A stretch of 64,000 nucleotides of DNA from positions 32,187-96,186 of the IMG/VR virus record IMGVR_UViG_3300034759_000344. One strand, 5' to 3'. The notes beneath the pieces are model-generated. The model was not told where the DNA came from and made no database searches. It worked only from the letters and a program-made list of their open reading frames with translations. The translations under genes were made by a program, and so were the position numbers. Below are positions 21,057 to 28,294 of the stretch, piece by piece. Source of the stretch: a virus. Each line of letters starts with the position of its first letter. Position 1 is the stretch's first letter.

Positions 21057-22538
21057 TTAAACCTTATTAAAGTATGGAGAACCGAGTTCTGCCTTGTAAG
21101 TATAGCCAGCACCAGAAATGGATACTTTTAATATTGTGGTAGCGTTGTGAGGTATCCCATAAATACACCCATTGGTAGCAAGAATGCCACCGTCCCACTT
21201 GTACAAATCGGTCAAACTTCCAAAGGTGGTTATTGAGTCATCAGATGGATTTATCTTAAGAACTGTGGTAGCGTTGCTAGGTATCCCATAAATACACCCA
21301 TTGGTAGCAAGAATGCCACCTTCCCACTTGTACGAACCGGTCAAACTTCCAAAGGTGGTTATTGAGTCATCAGATGGATTTATCTTAAGAACTGTGGTAG
21401 CGTTGAAAGGTATCCCGTAAATACATCCGTTGGTAGCAAGAATGCCACCTTCCCACTTGATTGAGTCACTACTCAAACTTCCAAAGGTGGTTATTGAGTC
21501 ATCAGATGGATTTATCTTAAGAACTGTGGTAGCGTTGTGAGGTATCCCGTAAATACATCCATTGGTAGCAAGAACGCCACCAAACCACTTGTACGAACCG
21601 GTCAAACTTCCAAAGGTGGTTATTGAGTCATCAGATGGATTTATCTTAAGAACTGTGGTAGCGTAGTGAGGTATCCCATAAATACATCCATTGGTAGCAA
21701 GAACGCCACCAAACCACTTGTACGAACCGGTCAAACTTCCAAAGGTGGTTATTGAGTCATCAGATGGATTTATCTTAAGAACTGTGGTAGCGTTGTAAGG
21801 TATCCCGTAAATACATCCATTGGTAGCAAGAATGCCACCAGCCCACTTGATTGAGTCACTACTCAAACTTCCAAAGGTGGTTATTGAGTCATCAGATGGA
21901 TTTATCTTAAGAACTGTGGTAGCGTCGTGAGGTATCCCGTAAATACATCCATTGGTAGCAAGAACGCCACCAAACCACTTGTACGAACCGGTCAAACTTC
22001 CAAAGGTGGTTATTGAGTCGGTTGTGCTAACAGTAGTTACGTGCTCAAGTCCATAAAGAGCTGGTTTCCACGTCCAGAAATAGCTTAACAGGTAACCGTT
22101 TTGCGACAACACTTGCCGACCTACTGTGGAGTCGTGGATAACGGAAATGGCAGTATCGCTTTCTCGAATAATGCCCATTGCGTTGCTACTTTCGGCGATA
22201 ATGCCCATTGCGTTGCTACTTTCGGCGATAATGCCCATTGCGTTGCTACTCTCGGCGATAATGCCCATTGCGTTGCTACTCTCGGCGATAATGCCCATTG
22301 CGTTGCTACTCTCGGCGATAATGCCCATTGCGTTGCTACTCTCGGCGATAACACTCATAGTTTGCAGCGTTTTATAAGGTTCAAAGCCTATGCCAATGAC
22401 ACCACGAAAATACCGCCCAGTAGTCTTGTAGGCATCTGTAAGGGCAAGAATGTCGCTCAGGTTGCCATATAGGCCTTCAACAAACGTATTTAATTTATAC
22501 GTTCCACCGCCACGCCTAACAAGTGTCCCTTCGCCCAT
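21057..22538 (-). CDS. tail fibre with decapeptide repeats and seven-bladed propeller
   Basis: 493 residues. After about 60 N-terminal residues come six copies of a ten-residue repeat (AESSNAMGII), a linker region, then seven repeats of about 41-43 residues containing KW-GG-LATNGCIYGIP and ATTVLKINPSDDSITTFGSL. Seven repeats fit a closed beta-propeller, the likely receptor-binding head. Blade sequences are nearly identical, so recombination could change blade number. It is read directly after the fibre protein at 22539. Confidence 0.85.
   Translation of the reverse strand: MGEGTLVRRGGGTYKLNTFVEGLYGNLSDILALTDAYKTTGRYFRGVIGIGFEPYKTLQTMSVIAESSNAMGIIAESSNAMGIIAESSNAMGIIAESSNAMGIIAESSNAMGIIAESSNAMGIIRESDTAISVIHDSTVGRQVLSQNGYLLSYFWTWKPALYGLEHVTTVSTTDSITTFGSLTGSYKWFGGVLATNGCIYGIPHDATTVLKINPSDDSITTFGSLSSDSIKWAGGILATNGCIYGIPYNATTVLKINPSDDSITTFGSLTGSYKWFGGVLATNGCIYGIPHYATTVLKINPSDDSITTFGSLTGSYKWFGGVLATNGCIYGIPHNATTVLKINPSDDSITTFGSLSSDSIKWEGGILATNGCIYGIPFNATTVLKINPSDDSITTFGSLTGSYKWEGGILATNGCIYGIPSNATTVLKINPSDDSITTFGSLTDLYKWDGGILATNGCIYGIPHNATTILKVSISGAGYTYKAELGSPYFNKV
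22160..22345. repeat. six tandem 30-base repeats
   Basis: AATGCCCATTGCGTTGCTAC recurs six times at 30-base intervals from about 22169 to 22340. The copies differ only at one or two positions and encode the decapeptides in the propeller fibre. Such arrays are prone to length change. Confidence 0.9.
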
Positions 22539-23120
22539 TTACTTCACCACCTTGGCCGTGAATGGCAAGTCTACGGTTGGCTTCTCTATAGCATAAAAGG
22601 TTATGCTATTTGTTCCAGTTACTGCCCTGTAAATGTAGCCCCATTCCTCATTTCTTATGCTGTCTGTTGCGTAGTTTCCACTCATCACGACATCGATAAT
22701 TGGCTCATCATCAGCAGTAATTCCAGTAATTGAAACTGTTTGAGAATAAGGAGCAGCCGTTCCAGACCACCCAACAGCAGATAATGTTCCAGAGTAAGTG
22801 GCTACGGTGGCAAAGTCGGAAGCACTATACCCACTATCCTGTAAATTCCCCGTAGCGTCCAAAGAAGCAAGGTTGCCAGCAGTAGTGCCAGGAACCTTGT
22901 CGGCTTTATCATTATGGGTATGTGATGCTGGTGCTGCTCCTACCTGTTCATAGGTAACCTGGTGAGGGTTATCAGTACGCAGCTCATGTGAGTTTATTTG
23001 CACCTGCAAACTGTGCAAAGTGCTGTCTATAATAGTAAAGTTGTTGTTTAATTTGTCGTCCCAGTAAGTTTCACCCTCAGAAGGAAGATATAAGTTGTAG
23101 TTAGGAGTGTAAGTAGCCAC
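22539..23120 (-). CDS. tail-fibre protein
   Basis: 193 residues. The start YTPNYNLYLPSEGETYWDDK followed by NNFTIID is a common N-terminal attachment domain of Firmicute phage fibres, and NPHQVTYEQVGAAPASHTH is the usual shaft/hinge motif. The C-terminal 100 residues are a beta domain with GTNSITFYAIEKPTVDLPF near the end, as in short fibre heads. It is encoded directly before the propeller fibre. A paralogue of the N-terminal part is at 27185. Confidence 0.82.
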   Translation of the reverse strand: MATYTPNYNLYLPSEGETYWDDKLNNNFTIIDSTLHSLQVQINSHELRTDNPHQVTYEQVGAAPASHTHNDKADKVPGTTAGNLASLDATGNLQDSGYSASDFATVATYSGTLSAVGWSGTAAPYSQTVSITGITADDEPIIDVVMSGNYATDSIRNEEWGYIYRAVTGTNSITFYAIEKPTVDLPFTAKVVK

Positions 23121-23134
23121 CGACTATCCCCTCT

Positions 23135-23644
23135 TTAACTACAAGCTTGCTGGTACACTTCTTCAAAAGCTGAGTCCAGGAACTCCTCAGCATTTTGGGG
23201 AACTAAAACTCGTAGTGAAGTACCGCTGCTAGTATTTTTCAAAGACTCTATGGCTCGCAGTACGTTTATGCTTAACTGGGTAAGCAAACCCATAGTTGTG
23301 GTTAGTGTACTCTCGTTACTGATAATTGCTTGAGCAATTAGACGGGACATTACCAACTCGTTGAACAAGTTAGGTTCATCACTTTCTATTCCGCTTGCAT
23401 CAACCAATTCTCCAAATTCTTCAGATTCCAGATAATCGTGGATTTCTTTAATGTGTTTATTGAAGCCTTCATTGAGGTGGTAGATACAGAATATATTTTT
23501 GAACAAGTAGTTGAGCTGGGCTAACTCGTCTCTGTTTAGCTGAAAAGCATTAGCTTTCTCAATTAAAGAATCTATGTGCCTATCATCGCAGTTTCCCATT
23601 AACCAATAGTAGGGTTTAAGCTCTTTACTGCTAATAGTCAACAC
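23135..23644 (-). CDS. unknown helical protein next to radical-SAM genes
   Basis: 169 residues, mainly helical, unrecognised. It contains SKELKPYYWLMGNCDDRHID near the start and a hydrophobic stretch with IAQAIISNESTLTTTMGLLT. It starts three bases after the stop of the second radical-SAM gene, so it belongs to the same translational unit. It could be a third component of the modification cassette or a fibre chaperone. Confidence 0.65.
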   Translation of the reverse strand: MLTISSKELKPYYWLMGNCDDRHIDSLIEKANAFQLNRDELAQLNYLFKNIFCIYHLNEGFNKHIKEIHDYLESEEFGELVDASGIESDEPNLFNELVMSRLIAQAIISNESTLTTTMGLLTQLSINVLRAIESLKNTSSGTSLRVLVPQNAEEFLDSAFEEVYQQACS

Positions 23645-23647
23645 CAG

Positions 23648-24778
23648 TTACACCTCACATTTATTCCAAGGTAACTTTATACGCACTTCGTTTTGGTATC
23701 TCAAAAGCATTTTGCACACATCAGGTATGGGAATGGCTAAATCGCCCCAAAACTCAAGCTGTGCTCCCAAGCATCCTCCAGCACAGTACTCTTGGTTGAT
23801 AGGGAATTTGCACTTATGACATATCAGATTGTTATTGCGGTGGAAGTAATAAAAGAACAGAAACTTATTGCAGTCCATGTTTTCTAAATCATGAATGCTT
23901 CCAATCTTTAAATCAGGGTATATTAAGCGGTGACAAGGATAAATACTTCCATCCCAAGCTACGGTAAGCTGGGTTTGAAAACTGCAGGTCAGCCCTCTTT
24001 TTACCATCCCTGGTGTGCGGAATAGGTTAAACTGAGTTTCTCCCAGATTGATGTTTTCTTTTTGTATATAATTAATACACTTCCAGCTTTCCTCTATAAG
24101 GGTGTTTATGCGGTCGTCGTGCCAGGTTCCTCCGTTCCTCACCTGGAGCAGGAATAAATCATCTCCTACTGGATGGTCCTTGCCTCGAACCAAGCGCACG
24201 TTATCTACAAAAAACTTGAAAGTGTCAAACAAAGTATGCACAGTGGGAGCGTAGACCATAGGATGAAATCCACACAAATATCCTTCTCCATAAAGCTTAA
24301 AGAGGTTGTCGTAGTCAAGTTTTAAGTGTTTATACTCAGGGAGGCTGGGCCTCTGTTTTTCTTCCACATAAGGACCGTCAACTGAGAAGCTGAGGTTGAG
24401 CTTTCCGTACTTTTTATACAACCGCTTTATCTCTTCGGGATAGGTGGAGGCAACCCACCCGTTGTTGGGTATATTGACTAAAAATATCTGTGGGTCTTTA
24501 GCTGCTTTCTGAAGTACGTACTCAACCAAGTCTAACTGTAGAAGAGGTTCTCCACCGAACAAATCGATTTTAAACGGACGGTTTCGATACTGCTTTATCT
24601 TGGCTACAGCGGTATCTATAGTTTCTATGCTCATTTTTGGAGACTTATTACCTTGATTGTGTCGGGGCATGTAGCAGTAGCGGCAGCGTAAGTTGCACTC
24701 TGGTGACAGTATTAACTCTAAAGTCTGGAACAGTTGGTGATTTAGTAGTCTTTTAACATGCAGGAATAGTTCGTTCAA
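23648..24778 (-). CDS. radical-SAM/SPASM maturase 2
   Basis: 376 residues. The 4Fe-4S motif CNLRCRYC (C28, C32, C35) is followed by LFGGEPLLQ, the SAM-binding GGE motif, and FSVDGPYV. The C-terminal SPASM domain has an AWDGSIYPCHRL segment, then CHKCKFPINQEYCAGGCLG, giving ligands for auxiliary Fe-S clusters, as in sulfatase maturases and peptide-modifying enzymes. It overlaps the first radical-SAM gene by 26 bases. Probable role: oxidative modification of a protein or peptide made nearby; substrate unproven. Confidence 0.9.
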   Translation of the reverse strand: MNELFLHVKRLLNHQLFQTLELILSPECNLRCRYCYMPRHNQGNKSPKMSIETIDTAVAKIKQYRNRPFKIDLFGGEPLLQLDLVEYVLQKAAKDPQIFLVNIPNNGWVASTYPEEIKRLYKKYGKLNLSFSVDGPYVEEKQRPSLPEYKHLKLDYDNLFKLYGEGYLCGFHPMVYAPTVHTLFDTFKFFVDNVRLVRGKDHPVGDDLFLLQVRNGGTWHDDRINTLIEESWKCINYIQKENINLGETQFNLFRTPGMVKRGLTCSFQTQLTVAWDGSIYPCHRLIYPDLKIGSIHDLENMDCNKFLFFYYFHRNNNLICHKCKFPINQEYCAGGCLGAQLEFWGDLAIPIPDVCKMLLRYQNEVRIKLPWNKCEV

Positions 24779-25898
24779 AATTGCTCTGCCCCCATTCTTT
24801 GTAGTGTTTGTAGAACACTTTTACTATTTTGCAGAAATGAAAGTTTGGTGAGTAGTGAAGTCGGTTTAGATTGTGCATGTCCATAGGACATTGCCAGCAC
24901 AAAAAGGGAAATTCTTGGTACACTTCACATTCTTGCTGTTTACAGAAAGCAGCTCTAATTAGGTCGTAGTTATATTTGAAATACACATTGCGGTAAACGG
25001 CTTTGGGATCCAGGTACTCTGCATAAACGTTCCCTAATTTGAAGTAGTCCTGCTTGGTGTTGTCTGTAGACGGTCCGTGGCAGTGGTAAATGCTTCCATC
25101 TAAATCAACACATACTTGAGAATGACATGCTGAACAAACGTTGTTGGGCCTGTTGAAGTACACAAACCATCCCAGTTGTGCCTTTTCATTCTTTTCACAG
25201 TACTCTTTACAGCGGTAAAGGTCTTCATCAAGAGCTTGGGCAGCTTCTTCATCATAAACACTGTCTTTGACTAAGGTAACTGGAGACATAGGATGTTTTA
25301 GCTCTTCCCAAAAGAATTCGCAGGCTTTGTAGAAGTGCCCTTTTTTGACTTGTTCAGGACTTAAAGTGGACTTTATCATCAATTTACTGGTGAAATCTGG
25401 TATTTCTTTGGTCATTATTTCGTAATGTTCCATAACTTTATGGAAAGACCCTTCTCCACCCGCTGTCTTTCTTGCGTAGTCGTGTACTTCTTGAGGTCCA
25501 TCAAGGCTTAGCTGTATGCTTTCAATTTTGTCCCAGTGTTTTTTAACAAACTTGACATAACTTTCGGGAGTGGTAGTGGCATTGGTTGACCAGTTGGTGG
25601 TTACTGGACAGTCAGAGTAATTTTGGAATATGTAAGTAAGTACTTCTTCAATGGTATCCCATTGACATAGTGGTTCGGCACCCCACGGTATGATCTTGCA
25701 CGGAGTGTTGGGTTTAAGTATGTTGGGAAAAACCTTTCTTATCGGCTCTAAAAGCGGAATAACTTCATTGGCTTTAATTTCTATTTGTTTGTAGGTAGCA
25801 TCTCTGATATAGCAGTAAGAGCAGCGGAGATTACATTTTTTGGACATGGGAATTTCTATAACATAAATGCTTTTAAGAAATTTGGACAAGTCTACCAT
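24753..25898 (-). CDS. radical-SAM/SPASM maturase 1
   Basis: 381 residues from ATG 25898, chosen because GGAGG lies six bases upstream (the frame continues to 25952). CNLRCSYC (C22, C26, C29) is the radical-SAM motif; IIPWGAEPLCQWD replaces GGEP; SLDGPQEVHDYARKT follows. SPASM-type cysteines appear as VCSACHSQVCVDLDGSIYHC and FLCWQCPMD. Its start lies within the end of the small gene at 25873 and its end within maturase 2. Together with 23648 it forms a pair, suggesting two-step or heteromeric modification. Confidence 0.9.
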   Translation of the reverse strand: MVDLSKFLKSIYVIEIPMSKKCNLRCSYCYIRDATYKQIEIKANEVIPLLEPIRKVFPNILKPNTPCKIIPWGAEPLCQWDTIEEVLTYIFQNYSDCPVTTNWSTNATTTPESYVKFVKKHWDKIESIQLSLDGPQEVHDYARKTAGGEGSFHKVMEHYEIMTKEIPDFTSKLMIKSTLSPEQVKKGHFYKACEFFWEELKHPMSPVTLVKDSVYDEEAAQALDEDLYRCKEYCEKNEKAQLGWFVYFNRPNNVCSACHSQVCVDLDGSIYHCHGPSTDNTKQDYFKLGNVYAEYLDPKAVYRNVYFKYNYDLIRAAFCKQQECEVYQEFPFLCWQCPMDMHNLNRLHYSPNFHFCKIVKVFYKHYKEWGQSNFERTIPAC

Positions 25899-26193
25899 AA
25901 AATGCCTCCAATACTGCCTCAAATGAAGGTAAGTAGCAAGGACCTTTTGCACTTACCGCATTGTTGGTACTGTTAACTCCATCTACACTACGTTGATGGT
26001 GGGCAGTAGAGTTCAAAGTGGAATAGCTCAAACTGTGCCCATCGTTACTGTATACTGCTTTGTTGTAGCTTGTGTAGTAAGAGCTGTTGTGAGTAGGACA
26101 GGCAGCTTCCAAGCTCTCTATAGCAGTCCTTAATTCAGAAATATGTACTTGTCTCACTTTTGTGGTATTAGTTATACTATCGGTCCAAGACAT
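25873..26193 (-). CDS. small Tyr/Ser/Asn-rich protein, candidate maturase substrate
   Basis: 106 residues with GGAGG five bases before the ATG. The N-terminus MSWTDSITNTTKVRQVHISE then LRTAIESL resembles the HINELR-type module of phage and cell-surface proteins. Residues 32-90 are low complexity: Tyr, Ser, Asn, His and Thr dominate (HNSSYYTSYNKAVYSNDGHS), with a Cys at each end of the tract. It shares its N-terminal design with the neighbour at 26206 and overlaps maturase 1 by 26 bases. Candidate precursor or fibre tip modified by the radical-SAM pair; this is inference. Confidence 0.7.
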   Translation of the reverse strand: MSWTDSITNTTKVRQVHISELRTAIESLEAACPTHNSSYYTSYNKAVYSNDGHSLSYSTLNSTAHHQRSVDGVNSTNNAVSAKGPCYLPSFEAVLEAFYGRLVQIS

Positions 26194-26205
26194 GATTGCC
26201 TCCGT

Positions 26206-26592
26206 TTATACGTAGTGCACGCAGTTGCCACTACCCAAAGCATAGTTGTATTTAGCAGTTCCGTTTTCGCTTGAGTCGTGGCCGCTGTAGTTGGATCCGT
26301 AATCAATACTGTGAGCAGTTCCGTAGTTAGAACAGTAACCGTCGTAGCTTGAGTTATAGGAGCGTACGGTAGTATGGTGAGTACCACAGCCAACAGTTAG
26401 CGGGGTTCCATCAACAGCAGAACGCAGGTCATTTATATGAGAAGCAAGAATTTTACTTTGCTCAGCAGTAATATTTATGGAAAGCTGGGAATACCCACGC
26501 TCACTACGCTCTGTGTTGAGCCTGGATACTATTTCGTCAATATGTATCTTTCTGATTTTAATATTGGTTAAATTAGTATCTGTCCAAGCCAT
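26206..26592 (-). CDS. small Tyr/Gly/Ser/His-rich protein, candidate maturase substrate
   Basis: 128 residues. The N-terminus MAWTDTNLTNIKIRKIHIDE parallels the 25873 protein, with a second module ASHINDLRSAVDG at about residues 49-61. The last 62 residues contain 9 Tyr, 10 Ser, 9 Gly, 6 Asn, 5 His and 3 Cys (for example SYNSSYDGYCSNYGTAHS). It starts three bases after the previous stop and lacks a strong ribosome site, so it is probably coupled. The leader-plus-core look suggests a modified peptide or an adhesin tip. Confidence 0.7.
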   Translation of the reverse strand: MAWTDTNLTNIKIRKIHIDEIVSRLNTERSERGYSQLSINITAEQSKILASHINDLRSAVDGTPLTVGCGTHHTTVRSYNSSYDGYCSNYGTAHSIDYGSNYSGHDSSENGTAKYNYALGSGNCVHYV

Positions 26593-26595
26593 GGG

Positions 26596-26937
26596 TTAGT
26601 GGATTTGCCTAATGACAATATCCAAATCACAAACTGGAATACCGAAGGTGAGGTTTATTTGGTCCAATAAGTAACCAGGTTCTGTGTTTCCTATAGTGTA
26701 AAAGCACTTGGTGTTGTAGTAGAGGTTCATCTCAATAGGCTTTTTAGCCACTTCGTTCAGCTGACTGGCAATGCGTACAGCATCTTCAGGAGACACGTTA
26801 ATGCGTATGTGCATTACATTTATTAAAGATCCGTCGCTGGCAATTTCTTTGTTCTGCATCATGGAAAGAAACCCTACTTCCTCAGCCAAAACTGTCTCAG
26901 TATTTTCTCTATCTATGATTTCTATGGAATAGCCCAT
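26596..26937 (-). CDS. unknown fibre-operon protein
   Basis: 113 residues, mixed alpha/beta, unrecognised: MGYSIEIIDRENTETVLAEE at the start, then HIRINVSPEDAVRIASQLNE and a C-terminal strand-rich part. It lies in a tightly packed run between a fibre gene (27185) and the modification cassette. Perhaps a structural adaptor; no motif decides. Confidence 0.6.
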   Translation of the reverse strand: MGYSIEIIDRENTETVLAEEVGFLSMMQNKEIASDGSLINVMHIRINVSPEDAVRIASQLNEVAKKPIEMNLYYNTKCFYTIGNTEPGYLLDQINLTFGIPVCDLDIVIRQIH

Positions 26938-26939
26938 AG

Positions 26940-27188
26940 TTACACCTCCATGGGAATCAAATACATTTCAGAGAGTTTATGGCAGGTATAGATACTTACG
27001 GTCTTCAAGTTAATGAAGTATGTGTTGTTTTCCCACTCTACTTCCAGGTTGTATCCAGGGTTTACGTAGTTCATAATTGACTGCAGTACTGGAAAAGATC
27101 CTCTGATGCGAATTCTGTTTCCTGTAGGCAGCTCATCTACCCCGACATAATCTACTTCAAACTCTCTTCCATTTATTAAAATATTCAT
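26940..27188 (-). CDS. small beta-rich fibre-operon protein
   Basis: 82 residues: MNILINGREFEVDYVGVDEL, GNRIRIRGSFPVLQSIMNYV and YNLEVEWENNTYFINL suggest a compact beta domain. It overlaps the end of the 27185 gene by four bases and is followed two bases later by the next gene. Function unknown; it is likely co-assembled with fibres. Confidence 0.6.
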   Translation of the reverse strand: MNILINGREFEVDYVGVDELPTGNRIRIRGSFPVLQSIMNYVNPGYNLEVEWENNTYFINLKTVSIYTCHKLSEMYLIPMEV

Positions 27189-28282
27189 CTTATCAACACC
27201 TTTATTTTCCTAACTTCATGCCGTCCTACACTTTCCATAGCTTTAGCTACCACTTCTTGGTTGCGTTTGGCTTTTTTCAGCATCCCGTCTTTTCCTACAG
27301 TAAGTGGGTCTCCAGGTTTCACGCCTTTTTTACCACCATCCACTTTGGCATACACTTGACCTACTAAAGCTAAAGGAACTTTCTTGTGTTTTTGGTATTC
27401 TTCTTCCCAGTTATGGGTCATACCTAAAAGCAGTCCTGGATGATAAGAAACTATACCTGCAAAGCTACCTCCATTTACTGCTTTCATAACCCTACCGTCA
27501 TCTGTGAACACCATTACTGTACCTTCTTCAGGCAGCCTAGGTTCTACAGTAATAAATCCTTCAGCAAGGTCGGAATTGTACACGGCTCCCACTAATCCGT
27601 AATCATTGACATAAGCTCTGGTAGTTCCTCCAGTCTGGAAATAGATAGTTTGCCCTGAAGGAACATTTATGCCAGTAGCTGAAGTGTTGCTTTTCCATAC
27701 AAAGTCCTCAGCATGTTTATTATCTACAGTATCGGCATTGTCAGCCTGCTCTACACTTCCATCACTATCTGGGTCATAGGTAGCTTTGGTCATCTCTCCA
27801 GCTACAGTGTAATTACTGCCATCAGTTGAAAACTCAAGCAGGGAGCCGTTAACCCTGAAGTGGATGTTATCTACGGTATCTGAATTGTCAGCTTGTTCTA
27901 CGCTTCCATCATCATCAGGGTCATAAGCGGATTTAGTCATTTCCCCAGCTACAATGTAGTTGCGACCGTCAGTCGAAAATTCCAGCAGTCCAGCGCTGAC
28001 TCTTAGGTGGACGTTGTCCACGGTATCAGCATTGGCAGCCTGAGGTACCTGACCGTAGATATCGCTACCTACATGCTGGTGCTGCGCAGGAGCAGCACCA
28101 GTTTGGTCATAGGTGACTTGATGGGGATTGTTAGTGTCATTTTTGTGAGCATTTAACAATCCAGTTAAGGAAGCTATAAGACTGTCTATAGTTTCCAAAT
28201 TCCCGTTTATCTCATCGTGCCAGTTTACGTCTCCTGGTGCTGGTAAAGCAAAATTGTAGTTCGGAGTGTAGCTGTTAGCCAT
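27185..28282 (-). CDS. tail-fibre protein with C-terminal peptidase-like domain
   Basis: 365 residues. The N-terminus SYTPNYNFALPAPGDVNWHD and NPHQVTYDQTGAAPAQHQH match the fibre at 22539. The shaft has two near-identical repeats (DTVDN-HLRV/HFRV, LLEFSTDG, YTVAGEMTK, YDPDSDGSVEQAD). The last 150 residues, from YNSDLAEGFITVEPRLPEEG onward, including MVFTDDGRVMKAV and PLALVGQVYAKV, resemble the hedgehog/peptidase-like C-terminal domain of many phage fibres. It would form a host-contact fibre. Confidence 0.8.
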   Translation of the reverse strand: MANSYTPNYNFALPAPGDVNWHDEINGNLETIDSLIASLTGLLNAHKNDTNNPHQVTYDQTGAAPAQHQHVGSDIYGQVPQAANADTVDNVHLRVSAGLLEFSTDGRNYIVAGEMTKSAYDPDDDGSVEQADNSDTVDNIHFRVNGSLLEFSTDGSNYTVAGEMTKATYDPDSDGSVEQADNADTVDNKHAEDFVWKSNTSATGINVPSGQTIYFQTGGTTRAYVNDYGLVGAVYNSDLAEGFITVEPRLPEEGTVMVFTDDGRVMKAVNGGSFAGIVSYHPGLLLGMTHNWEEEYQKHKKVPLALVGQVYAKVDGGKKGVKPGDPLTVGKDGMLKKAKRNQEVVAKAMESVGRHEVRKIKVLIR

Positions 28283-28294
28283 TTAGAACACTCC

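Noticed and set aside
22101-22472. Repetitive + strand frames over the 30-base repeats
   Set aside because: They are by-products of the repeat period being a multiple of three; the minus-strand fibre frame explains the DNA.
25873-26592. Diversity-generating retroelement target, because of Tyr/Ser/Asn/His-rich C-termini
   Set aside because: No reverse transcriptase and no template repeat are present in the window, and the tract is low complexity rather than a lectin-like domain with scattered variable codons.
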